NCBI GenBank assembly: GCA_003254925.1
Contig: QANZ01035623.1
Coordinates: 10,583 to 74,582, forward strand
Direction: 5' to 3'
Source of the DNA: Chamaecrista fasciculata
Taxonomy: Eukaryota > Streptophyta > Magnoliopsida > Fabales > Fabaceae
DNA length: 64,000 nt
A program made the translations under genes and the position numbers. Within the stretch, counting starts at the first letter, position 1; each line of letters opens with the position of its first letter. Shown piece by piece: positions 11,911 to 22,595 of the stretch. The notes under the pieces are model-generated. The model made no database searches. It saw nothing but the letters and a program-made list of their open reading frames with translations, and was not told the origin of the DNA.

Positions 11911-12272
11911 TTAGACCTAATCGTAGACCGGGCTCGCTAAAATACGAGTTGGGCTTTAGGGGTAATAATAAACAAAAAATAAGTCCGAGCTCGTTTTACT
12001 TCAGGTCGGGATCAGCCCGTTTTTAATAAATATGGTCTGGGCTTGATTTCAAGATTTTTTAAAAACAAATTGCATAATGCACATTATACTTACTCTCACT
12101 CAATATGTTTTTAAGTTCTCAATAGTTTTTTTTTTTTTGCCGAATAAGTTCTCAATAGTTAAAACTATAATGTTTGAACATTATTGTAATTTGTATGTGT
12201 TCCAGAATTTTATGTGAACTACTTATTTTTTAAAATTATATATTTATTAAAATATATATTATATTAAAAATT

Positions 12273-14568
12273 GAGTAAAATAACTTCCCGGTCCCTGATT
12301 TTTGCACTCGCTGACAGATAGGTCCCTGAATTTTACCCATTGTACTAGCCGGTCCCCGAAATTTGCAAACGCCTAACTAATTGGTCCCTCCGTCATATTG
12401 TCGTTACAAAAAAGCTGACGTGGCCATAACGGACGCTGATGTGTCCCGTTATGTGCTGACGTGTCCCGTTATGTCCACGTCAGCACCCGTTATGTTCAAA
12501 AAAAAANAGTGTCCCAAAACTCTTTCAAATATTTCAATTTAGTCCTTTAAAATATTAAAAACCCTAAACCTTAAACCTTAAAACCCCAAACCCTAAACCC
12601 TAAACCCTAAAAAAGTCTAAGTGCAACAATTAGGTCCTTGACCCATTTTTATTCCATTATTCTCAATTCCCCCTTTTTTGCATAATCTTCATTCATTTTA
12701 GTCCCAAATCCTCAAAATAAAATTGTAAAGTGTCCCAAAACTCTTTCAAACGTTCCAATTTAGTCCTTAAAAATATTAAAAACCCTAAACCTTAAACCTT
12801 AAAACCCCAAAAATCTTCTAAACATTTCAATTTAGTCCTAAAAAAATATTTAAAATCCTAATATTTACTAATATTTAACTCTTCCAAACATTATACTTAA
12901 TATTTAACTCTTCAAAAATGTACCTCATAGTACCCCATAGTGCGTGAAAACATTTTCCCAGTCCATAAAAAAAATCCCACTAATTAACAAGTCATAGTCA
13001 GAGTTTATCATCCAGGATATGTTTGATTAAATATGGATATATACATTTATTTATAATTTAATTAGTGAACCTGCTTTACTCTTCTTCTTCATCCCCTTGT
13101 TCGAAACCCTAATACTCGCTCATCTCAGCAGTTTGGTCCCTTTGCCACAGCTAAACAATTCAATTCAGATCATCCTGCCAAGATCTAACGACTATTTTTC
13201 TCGAATCTTGACCAATCAATTCAGCATAATAATTCGACATAATAACAAAGATTGAAATCCAGCAATAAACAAAAGAAGTGAAATCCAACAAGTGAAAAGG
13301 GTATTAGAAAGCGGAGATTTCAAAGAGAATAATCGTTTCGGAGTTGAGATTGCTTGGGACAGAATGGGGGAGCTCTAGGTCTGGCATCGTTGGGATCGTT
13401 GGGATCGTCGTTTCGCAAGAAGAAAGGGGCCCATTAGTAACAGTGACGACGGTGGCGGCGGCGGCGAAGTTTGAATCTGAGTCTGGGTTTGAGAGATAGG
13501 AGGCTGAACAGTGTGGTAGCTTTGATGATTTGTGCTATTAATGGCAGAACCTGTGAATGATCCATAACCCTAGAAAACATCACCGATGAGGGACTAAATG
13601 GTGCTATTAATGGCAGAACCTGTGAATGATCCATAACCCTCAGATTTTTTTCTTAGAGATTAGGGTTTTAGGTTTTGGGGTTTTAGGGTTTAGGATTTGG
13701 GGTTTTAGAGTTTAGGGTTTTAAATACTTTTAAGGACTAAATTGGAATGTTTGAAAGAGTTTTGGGACACTTTACAATTTTATTTTGAGGATTTGGGACT
13801 AAAATGAATGAAGATGATGAAGAAGAGGGAGAATTGAGAATAATGGGATAAAAATGGGTCACTAAATTGGAACTAAAATTGGTTTGGGGTTTGGGGTTTT
13901 AAATTTTAAGGTTTAGGGTTTTTAATATTTTTAAGGACTAAATTGGAACGTTTGAAAGAGTTTTGGGACACTACAATTTTATTTTGAGGATTTGGGACTA
14001 AAATGAATGAAGATTATGCAAAAAAGGGGGAATCGAGAATAATGGAATAAAAATGGGTCAAGGACCTAATTGTTGCACTTAGACTTTTTTTAGGATTTGG
14101 GGTTTTAAGGTTTAGGGTTTAGGGTTTTTTATATTTTGAAGGACTAAATTGAAATATTTGAAAGAGTTTTGGGACACTTTACAATTTTATTTTGAGGATT
14201 TGGGACTAAAATGAATGAATATGATGAAAAAGTGGGGGAATTGAGAATAATAGAATAAAAATGGGTCAGGGACCTATAAGTGCAATGAGGAAATGCTGAG
14301 GTGTCGCTATTTTATGACGTGGCAATTTTTTTTTTTTTTTTTGGAACATAACGGGTGCTGACGTGGACATAACGGGACACGTCAGCGCATAACGGGACAC
14401 ATCAGCGTCCGTTATGGCCACGTCAGCTTTTTTGTAACGACAATATGACGGAGGGACCAATTAGTTAGGCGTTTGCAAATTTCGGGGACCGGCTAGTACA
14501 ATGGGTATAATTCAGGGACCTATCTGTCAGCGAGTGCAAAAATCAGGGACCGGGAAGTTATTTTACTC
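12273..14568. mobile_element. Mutator-like element with long inverted arms and telomere-like repeats
   Basis: The element begins GAGTAAAATAACTTCCCGG, ends in its inverse and is flanked by a perfect 10-bp duplication, ATTAAAAATT (12263-12272 and 14569-14578). The arms contain inverted copies of a GTCCCGTTATG/CATAACGGGAC cluster, degenerate CCCTAAA heptamers (about 12560-12613 and, inverted, 13640-13720, 13865-13925 and 14092-14135) and TGTCCCAAAACTCTTTC words. The centre (about 12990-13640) is non-repetitive, and 13360-13470 is GC-rich as if gene-derived. No transposase frame is visible. A 55-bp segment is duplicated near 13525 and 13600. One undetermined base is at 12507. Confidence 0.82.
13060..13640. 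other. Gene-like core captured in the Mutator-like element, origin unknown
   Basis: The core lacks the repeated arm words and contains a GC-rich block, GGTGGCGGCGGCGGCGAAG, at about 13448-13467. This is unlike the AT-rich surroundings and resembles the 5' part of a plant coding sequence. A plus-strand frame reading AAAAKFESESGFER appears but stops soon after. I cannot name a source gene. Confidence 0.3.
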
Positions 14569-15005
14569 ATTAAAAATTGAATGATCATTGGCGAGGGAGT
14601 GAAGGAATTGGGGAGACATTAGAGGGATGATTGATTTGAATTTTGGAAATTGGAAATTACAATTAATTGTGGAATAAGAATAACATAATTGATTTAGAAA
14701 TTGAAAATTGAAATTAAATGTGGTTTGACTTTCTAAAGTTATATATTTATAAAAATATATATTATGTTTATATATATTAAGGTATATATAATATAATATA
14801 TATATATATATATAAATGTATTATATATGTATACTAATACGGGCCAGATTTTCGGGTTGGGATGAGAAAAAAGCCCAAGCCCAACCTGTTTTAAAATGAT
14901 TTTTTAAAATTTGGGTTTCATTTTTTACGGCTTTTTATTTTCATGCTCTTTTTCATTTTTTTTGAGTTGGGCTAATATGGGATTTTAAGCCCATGATTAG
15001 GTCTA

Positions 15006-15124
15006 CTTATTAACTATAAAAAATTATAAAATTAATTAATTAATTTAATCAGCAGAGAGGGCAATGATTAATTTGGTCTAAATAACAGGCAAACCATATT
15101 TTCAATAATCAACTAATTTTATTA
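15006..15124. other. Short intergenic stretch
   Basis: AT-rich sequence, nothing recognised. Confidence 0.4.
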
Positions 15125-15235
15125 GGAGTTCAGAGACGAAATGACCATACCCCTCCCAACAATGTCGACTCTAGAGATCAAACTTGGGTCCTCTCCCTAG
15201 GATGTAGCTCGCGTAGCCACTACACTAAACACTTA
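15125..15235 (-). mobile_element. tRNA-derived SINE, family A copy 1
   Basis: Read on the minus strand it begins near AGTGTTTAGTGTAGTGG (A-box-like TAGTGTAGTGG). It continues through CGAGCTACATCCTAGGG and AAGTTTGATC (B-box-like) to ATTGTTGGGAGGGG. Copies of the same consensus occur at 34600-34770 (minus) and 35425-35600 (plus). Limits are approximate. Confidence 0.6.
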
Positions 15236-16276
15236 TTGATAATACGAGTATGTATTTTTAATTAAGAATATTTTCTTAAGATTTCATCTCAAGTGTTTTT
15301 TATGAAAACAAATATATACAACGTACCATATAACATGTTGATAGACACTGACATGCATTTTTTTTTATTACTTGTTAATAATGGAATATATTATACAATA
15401 TATTGTTAATAATGGAATATATTATACAATAGTGAAGAGAAATAATGCTAAAAATCTTCCATTATATTTATTTAAAATTGAAACTATAAATTTGACTAGT
15501 TGATAGACACTGACATGCATTTTTTTTATTACTTTCTTCATTTCTTGCAATCAATCAAAATAACTTTTAACATATAACATGAGATTATGGTTTTATTTTT
15601 AACGTGGTACCAAAAATAATCGAATTAATTTTAAAATATGATTAAATAAACGTCTAAAGCGTAAAAATTTTAGTACATTTTTGTGACGTTAATTCTCCTT
15701 TAAAAATGGATAAATAAAGTGCTCTAAAAAAAAGAAGAAAATAGAAATTCAACTGTAGAATGTAAAATAAACCATTATTTATCAAGCGACGTACCAACAA
15801 ATAAATCAGAAGAAAAAATGAATTTAGTCAATTTACAGAACAAATCAAATGTGATATTTTTAAAATGAAAAAGTACAATTTTTTTTTAAAATGTAATTTG
15901 CTGTCAATCGAGTTGAGAGAAAAGGTTACTTTGGTCATTTTATTATCCAGCGCCATTGCCTCCTAATGTAAATCAGTGGGCTTAGCCCATAGTTCCTCTT
16001 TTTTTATCTTTGCCAACTATTTTTATGTAATTTTGTTTGAAGTAAACTATTTTTATATTGTACTATTAATCTGATATATTACAATTATCACCATTGGACT
16101 ATTTCTTTAATAAGTGCTTAACCTTGTTTAACTAATTGTATTTGGGTTAGTTAATATCTTACAATTATGTGTTATTTCCACATCAATTAAGCTTACATGA
16201 GACACTTAACATCCCATTTTGGCCAACAGTTAAAAATAAATAAATTAAGATAATGTAGCATGTTTTGCATATGATT
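15236..16276. other. Intergenic DNA with local duplications
   Basis: No gene is seen. A segment containing TTGATAGACACTGACATGCA occurs near 15338 and again near 15500. Between them a word of about 29 bp (GTTAATAATGGAATATATTA and following bases) is tandemly repeated at 15374-15432. The remainder is unassigned AT-rich sequence. Confidence 0.5.
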
Positions 16277-16287
16277 AACTAAGTAAA

Positions 16288-16863
16288 AAAAAAAAAGAAA
16301 TCCTCTCTCGAGTTTTCTCTCAAACCCTTCCTCACGAGGGATAACCTCTTTCTTTCATGAGAGATTTCACCCTATTTCATATTAGGGTTATCGTCGGTGC
16401 CTCCTAGCTTTGGCCTTCTACGGTGGTGCTCTTTTCTGTGTGTCTTCTACGACGGTGGTTTTCAAGTTTAGGTGGTTTTCGGTGAGTTTTCTTCCCAGAT
16501 CTGTGTGCTCTCTGCTCGTGTTCGTTTGTTTTCTGCGGCGGGTTTTGTGGCGGCGGTGTTCTAGATCTAATTGGGGGTTTTCCTTTTTTTTTTCTTTGTG
16601 TTTCCAAGTCTTTATATGGTTGTAACTTTAGTTGGATCTCTAGATCCATTAACTTGGCAGTTGATTGTCTTGCCAATTTGTCTGACACGAAGATGGGTCC
16701 TCTTGGATGGGTTGCAAACCCTTCACTTTCATAAGTTGATGTTCTATCCAGTCTTCTTGTTGATGCTAGGGAGAAATTGGATTATTTTACTGTGTTTTTG
16801 TTTGTACTATGCAAGGCTTTTCTTGGCTTTTGAATGAATTATTTTTTTCAGGTAAAAAAAAAA
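16288..16863 (+). mobile_element. Non-LTR retroposon, probably an internally deleted LINE
   Basis: The insert ends in TTTTTCAGGT followed by a run of A, and has direct repeats of AACTAAGTAAA on the left (about 16276-16286) and right (about 16864-16874). A poly-A tail plus long target duplications is the hallmark of LINE-machinery retroposition. The left two thirds is GC-richer (GTGGCGGCGGTG near 16549-16560), like the 5' region of plant LINEs. There is no reverse transcriptase. The open frames inside are not conserved domains. Confidence 0.65.
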
Positions 16864-16874
16864 AACTAAGTAAA

Positions 16875-17394
16875 CCTTTTGCTAAAAAAAACTAGGTAAA
16901 ACAAAAGTTATAAATTATTATTATTAAAATATATGGCTTGATAAGGATTTGACTTTGTTTTTTTAAAAAAATATTATTTTTTATTATTTCGTTGCTAACT
17001 AAAATTTTACAGATCCTTTGGATGAAGACATTTAGAAAACATACAATATGCTAGTTGTTTACAGGCTATCGTTATCTTAAATGATCTTTGGACTCTTTTC
17101 AGTTAACATATGGGACCTCTGATGCGAATGTTTTTATTCAAGTACTTTGTATGTAATTTTTAATATTAGTTTTAAAGAATGCAATGCAAAATAAAGTATA
17201 CATTCTTAAAAAATAATATAAATTTTCTATTTTCATTATATTTTTAAGCAATATTTTTTTACTTTTAATATTTTATATCGTATCTTATGTAATAATGTAA
17301 AATTCTGAAATATTGAATAATTATGAAATTTCACAATCATATAAAACAATCTATATATGACCAAAAATAAAATAGATATAATATTTTTTTTAAA
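16875..17394. other. Intergenic AT-rich DNA
   Basis: No gene, RNA or complete element recognised. Confidence 0.45.
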
Positions 17395-17955
17395 GTAAAT
17401 TATATTTTGGTATAGATATCGATTTCATTTTTAACTAAATCATATAAACACTTTATCTTAAAACATATGCAAAACACTTTAGTCCCATTTTAAAAATAAA
17501 AACATATATAGTAAAAACAATCTTTCAAAAGTGACACTTTGATACCCTATTTTTTTCACCATTAACACTTTAGTCCTCAAAATTATTTTTCTGTTAAGTT
17601 TTGACGGGTAGTCGCACGTGACCATCACATGTATAGTAAAAACACCAAAATTTTCATTTTCCTCTCATTTTTTATGATTCAAACAGTAAAACACTAAAAA
17701 ATCCTCTCACTTCAAATCTTAGTGTTTTAGAGTCTAAATCATAAAAAATAAGAGAAAAATAAACATTTAGGTATTTTTACTGTGCACGTAATGGTCATGT
17801 GCGACTTTGTTACCAAAACTTAACATAAATATAAATTTTGGTACCAAAGTGTTAACGGTACAAAGAATAAGGTACTAAAATAACACTTTTAAAAGAACGT
17901 GGTACCAAATTAAAACCGGTCAATAGAACAGAATATCAAAGCGTAATTTGCTCAT
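17395..17955. mobile_element. MITE-like element of the TTTGGTACC family
   Basis: The ends read AAGTAAATTATATTTTGGTA and, inverted, TATCAAAGCGTAATTTGCTC. Inside are GTGACACTTTGATACC, ACCATTAACACTTTAG and inverted equivalents. Related elements are at 31010-31370, 51537-51714, 55790-56823 and 57400-57832. No target duplication was resolved. Confidence 0.55.
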
Positions 17956-18350
17956 TTTTTAACACCTATTATTCAAGTCAAATCTCTTTAATTTTGTCTG
18001 TCTTCAAAATGCTAAATGCTACTAGTGGACAACTTACAAAAAGAATATTCCAGCTGTAAAATTAGGGGTTTATGATCGAGCGATACTATCTGCAACTCAA
18101 TTCATTAGATACATCTTACCTATGACGAAAACATATTATTATTCCGTAATTAATTAATTCCTAGTTTTCTTATTATCTTTGGAAAAAATATGTTGGGATA
18201 TCATATGTTTAAAAAAAAAAAAGCAACAAATGGAAATGTTTAGCGGATTAGTTGGAACAAAAAAAAAATGAGGCTATAATATTTTGAATTGGATAGTTTA
18301 GAATTTTGAACTCATTCAGCTTAATAAAAATGAGCCTATATATTTATTTT

Positions 18351-18814
18351 GGCAAAAGTACACATTTCGTCCTCAAACTTTACACATGCTGTCAATTTCG
18401 TCCTCAATCTTTTTTTGCTGTCAATTTCGTCCCCAAACTTTACACATCTGTCAATTTCGTCCCCAATATTTTTTTGCTGTCAATTTTGTCCCTAATCTTT
18501 CACATTTTGATCAATTTTATCCTTTGCTCTTACTTTAGCCAAATATTAACGACAAAATCTATGTGGCTAACGATATATAATGTAAAATTGATAGAAAAAG
18601 AAACTCAAATCCTAACTTAGATTCAAAAACAGGGATGCAGCCTGTCGTTAATTTATTAAAAGAAGTTAGTCAAATGATAAAATTGACAAAAATCTAAAAG
18701 ATCGGGGACGAAATTGACAGTTGATGTAAAGTTTGGGGATGAAGTTGACAACAAAAAAAGTTAGGGGATGAAATTAACGGTTGGTGTAAAGTTTGGGGAC
18801 GAAATTAGTACTTT
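18351..18814. mobile_element. MITE of the TCGTCC family, copy 1
   Basis: The element runs from GGCAAAAGTACACATTTCG to the inverse CGAAATTAGTACTTTTCC. The arms carry repeated GTCAATTTCGTCC and GGACGAAATTGAC words. The flanks ATTTATTTT and TTTTATTTT match at eight of nine positions. The second copy is at 24135-24500. It has no coding capacity; the frame seen here is arm sequence. Confidence 0.7.
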
Positions 18815-19238
18815 TCCTTTTATTTTTTTCAAAAATGTTAAGCACAAATAAGATTCAAGAACCATAACAAAAATTGAATATAAGCAAAGACTTTGACTTA
18901 TCTATTTTACTTATTTTGTTATTTGGTTTTATTTTTAATTATATTATATTATTTGTGATTTTGTGTTGACACTAGATACTTGAGAGTTGAGAGTGTTGAG
19001 GGACTTATGTTAACTTATCTATCTTTTCTCGATTTGAAACTTGATAATTTATCGATATGTATTATTTTTTAAAATTTGATCATTTGTCATAGACTAATGG
19101 TTGCTAATTGACCAGTTTGCTGCAAGGATATAAATGTACGTCTCATTATTTTTATCTTTTAGTCTTTTGTACTTTATAGTGATTAATAAACTTATAATTT
19201 TTATCAGCTCATCACGTATTCATAAACTTTGTCTTAAC
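18815..19238. other. Intergenic AT-rich DNA
   Basis: No supported feature. Confidence 0.4.
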
Positions 19239-20278
19239 CTAAGAAGCATTAACACTTTATTTTAAAAGCGTATCGCCGTGTCAGACACGTGTCTGTGTCT
19301 GACACCCACACAAACATATTCATAAGTTTCAGAATATAAAATCAATTTTTCTGACTATATATGATAAACAATAGAAAATAATACCACATATGACAAATAT
19401 TACAGATAGATATTGTAATTTTTGAATTTTTCATCAAAATTTATTAATTCTTAATTATTTATATATAAAAATATATGTTGTGTCATGTCGTATAATTTTA
19501 AAAAGGATAAATTACAAAAAACGTACCTGTGGTTTGGCCTGATCTCACATCACTGCTGTGTTGTTTAAAACGTCTCACTTTAGGTACTTGAGAGATGTGT
19601 TGTTTAGCAACTAGGGTACATGTGTTTTTGTTCCGTTGATTTTAATAGAAAATGTTGACATGGCGCAATCTTAGCCATCGATTTTCCATGCATCTTAGCC
19701 GTCGATTTCTATTGCATCTTAACCGTTGGTTTCTCTTGCATCTTAGTCGTTGATTTCTACTCAAAGGTTAATATCTCAATTTTGGTTTTCAAACTATGGA
19801 ATAAGTTTCATTTTGTCCTCAATCTTTCACATTTTTTTCTGTTTTAATCTCCAAAATGTGATTTTATTGCAATTTTAACCGTTATTCTTAGTTCAACCAC
19901 AAATTTATCTCCAAAATGTAATTTTATCCCTGACCCATTCTTATCTCATTATTATCAACTCCCCCCTCTTTTTCATCATTTTCATTCATTTTAGTCCCAA
20001 ATCATCAAAATAAAATTATAAAGTGTTCTAAAACTCTTCCAAACATTCCAATTTAGTCCTTAATCCAAGAATCTTTCAAGGAATAAATTGATATACAGGG
20101 ACTAAATTAAAATAAAAAAAAATCATCATTAAAACTCAACCTTCATTATCTTCATCAATATCATTATCTTCATCTTCTTCATCTTCATCAATATCATCAT
20201 CTTCATCTTCATCTAGTGTGTCAATGTGTCCGTGTCTGTGTCATATCTCATGTTCATGTCCGTGTTCATACTTCATAG
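19239..20278. mobile_element. hAT element of the GTGTCCGACAC family, interrupted copy
   Basis: The left end CTAAGAAGCATTAACAC and right end GTTCATACTTCATAG belong to the same family as 35941-36282. A perfect 8-bp duplication, GTCTTAAC, flanks it (19231-19238 and 20279-20286). The interior from about 19504 to 20210 is foreign: it begins with the arm of the GRF-carrying Mutator-like family (GTGGTTTGGCCTGATCTCAC), continues with a fragment of the TAGTCCCAAAT arm family, and ends in CATCTT triplets. Confidence 0.82.
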
Positions 20279-20362
20279 GTCTTAACGCTTCATAGGTCTT
20301 AAACGTTTTTATTGATTAATGACGCTTCATAGGTCTTAAACGTTTTTATTGATTAATGATTT
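20266..20362 (+). repeat. Short tandem duplication next to the hAT right end
   Basis: The words CTTCATAGGTCTTAA and ACGTTTTTATTGATTAATGA repeat in tandem immediately after the hAT element and include its right target duplication. This suggests local slippage or a failed excision. Confidence 0.65.
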
Positions 20363-20620
20363 TTGTAAGTTACATGTTTTTTTCCCTTTATTTCTAATAG
20401 TGAGTCAATATAACTTCCATCAAAAAAATAGTGAGTCAATATAATAATATTGAAATGAGGTTTTCTTTTCATAAAAAAAATTACAAATTGAAAATAAGCT
20501 AGCTAGTGAATCTATCCAATTTGATTTGGATCGAAATAATTTTCTTTTTAAAATCCAACTCAAATAAAGCTGTCGTAAAAAATCTCAATCCAAATTAACC
20601 TGTTTTCAATCAAACCCAAT

Positions 20621-21011
20621 TAGGGATGGTAATTTGGGTGGGTATTTAGAATAGTCGTCCGAATCTACCCATAAAAAATATCCGATATCCGTCGGATACT
20701 AGATATCGGATAAGGTACAGATAGTAAAATTTTTTTAAAAAAAAAAAACAACTATCCAGTATTCATCCGAAATGAATGGATAGTTTGGATATCCGATATT
20801 CGATACCCTATAATATAAATATTTTACTATATTTTATATATTTTTATTATATTTTTAATTAATTTATTTTAATTAATGGATATTGGGTATCAGATATCGA
20901 ATATATCCGAGTTTTAAATTATAATATTCTATCCTATATCTATTATTTTCAGGTATTTCAGATATTTAAAGTATTAAAAAAATGACCGAATATCCACTCG
21001 TTACCCTCCCA
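20621..21011. mobile_element. Inverted-repeat element, probably hAT-like
   Basis: The left end TAGGGATGGTAATTTGGGTG is mirrored by CACTCGTTACCCTCCCA. The interior is rich in ATATCCGATAT and inverse words, which give strong foldback potential. Flanking octamers agree only partly. Confidence 0.5.
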
Positions 21012-21431
21012 AAATCCAATCCACCTCAAGCACTTGTAGCCAGAAAGGAGTAGTCAATACGTTTTACAAAATCACTAACTTGCAGTTCTTTTATTTCGTT
21101 AAATACATGAATTAGTTTTGGAAAATATTTAATATGTTGTGTTTTTTTTTTGGTCAGGAATATGTTGTGTTAATCGTAATATAATTAAATACCAAAAAAA
21201 AAATCGTAATATAATTAAATTCCCATGTGAAAATAAGCTACTTGGGCTGTCCAATAGGCTGGACTTTCTCATGGTGCTATGTGCTTTATGTAGGTTAAGG
21301 GCCCATTGGGTTGGACTTGCCCAAGTTGATTCACATGCTTTAAGAGTTGAAGTTTTCATTTTTTTTTTTCTTGCCTGAAGTTTTCATCTCTTTCTTTTCT
21401 TTTGAGAGACTATGATCTATAAAAAAACATG

Positions 21432-21965
21432 TTTTTTTTATTATTTTTTATTAAGAGTAAAAGCAAGGACTAAGAAAAAAAAGATAACAAAGGAAACATA
21501 AGAAACAAAACAATAGACAAAAAGAAAACAAAAAACAGTCAACAATAAAATTAAGATGGGAAAGTAGAAGTGTCGTTAAGGCCCAAAGACGATGTAGTCG
21601 ATGTTACTGTCAAGTTATGATCGGAATCTACGCCGATCATTCTCACCTGACAGATAACCTCCAACGAATTTGACAAGCACCGAAAGTTCTTTGACTCTGT
21701 TCTAATCTTTCCAAATAGCATCAACGGTAATGAGAATGATGTGTCAAGAATAAACAAACTCTTTTTTCTCTTTCGTCATTTGTTGCACCAGTGAAGAATC
21801 CAACTGAAGATGGTAGAAAAGGCATATAGACGAGGAGTGAGTCCAAAACCAAACCAAATAGCTCAGTCAAAAGTGTAATGTCAGAATAAAGGGTCTTCGG
21901 TTCTAAGGGTTTCCATACAAAAGAAGCAGGCTCTATCAACATGTAACATATTCCAAATGTATTAC
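21432..21965 (-). mobile_element. LINE ORF2 3' remnant
   Basis: On the minus strand, shifting frames give CFFCMETLRTEDPLF followed by AIWFGFGL. This resembles the zinc-binding reverse transcriptase C-terminal region found at the end of plant LINE ORF2 proteins (Cys-x2-Cys, His, then a Trp-Phe pair). The coding part is broken by stops. It is followed on that strand by a T-rich, then A-rich tail region at about 21432-21540. Limits are approximate. Confidence 0.5.
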
Positions 21966-22595
21966 CTCATTATCAATGAAAATATAATTTCCCCCCAAAA
22001 AAAAAAGGTCGTAAANCCCCCCCCCCCCCCCCAAAAAAAAAGGTCGTAAAAAAAGAGAGAAATGTAATAAGTGGCTAGAGAAAATATGGTCAAATATATG
22101 AGAATAATAGTGCCATGAGTTGTTTATAACTATTATTTGGGATGGTCTCTAGCACCTAAATATTTTTAAATATTCAAAATATTGAGGCCCAACTCCTTCA
22201 TATACCCATACAAATACGACGTCCTCTTAAATACTCGCTAAGCTCCTCTTTCCGACAAGTATATTCAGAGCCATTCTAACATATAACATTGCATTTTTAG
22301 TTGTCTCTTAACAAATGTTTTTTTAATTTGAGATAACTTTATTTTAGTTGTCGTTGAATATTAAATATAGTCACTTTTTCACAAGAATTTCATTCGAACT
22401 TAAAATTTACTGTTATAGTAAACTAACACTTTTCATTAAATTCCATTGATTTTGTGTTTTTAGTTAAATCCACTTGTGATAAAGGATTTTTTATACGAAC
22501 TCAAAGTTTGAAAGAAATGACAAGCTAAACTGATTTTAATAGGCATGAATTTATAATAAAAATAAATAATTTAAGAGTACATATCATTATAAAAA
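21966..22595. other. Intergenic DNA with a suspicious homopolymer junction
   Basis: From 21991 to 22052 the sequence is runs of C and A with an undetermined base at 22016 and a duplicated AAAAAAAAGGTCGTAAA word. Both poor assembly and a tiny retroposon tail are possible. The rest has no recognised feature. Confidence 0.4.

Larger units (their letters stand above)
11912..15005. mobile_element. hAT-like element carrying a nested Mutator-like element
   Basis: The ends TAGACCTAATC and GATTAGGTCTA are perfect 11-bp inverted repeats. Subterminal words of the GGGCT/AGCCC type follow on both sides. The element's own DNA is about 360 bp on the left and 437 bp on the right of the insertion at 12273-14568. 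The flanking octamers (CTCATAAT and CTTATTAA) match only partly, so the hAT assignment rests on the termini. A 16-bp micro-duplication at 12112-12127 and 12145-12160 lies inside its left part. Confidence 0.6.
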
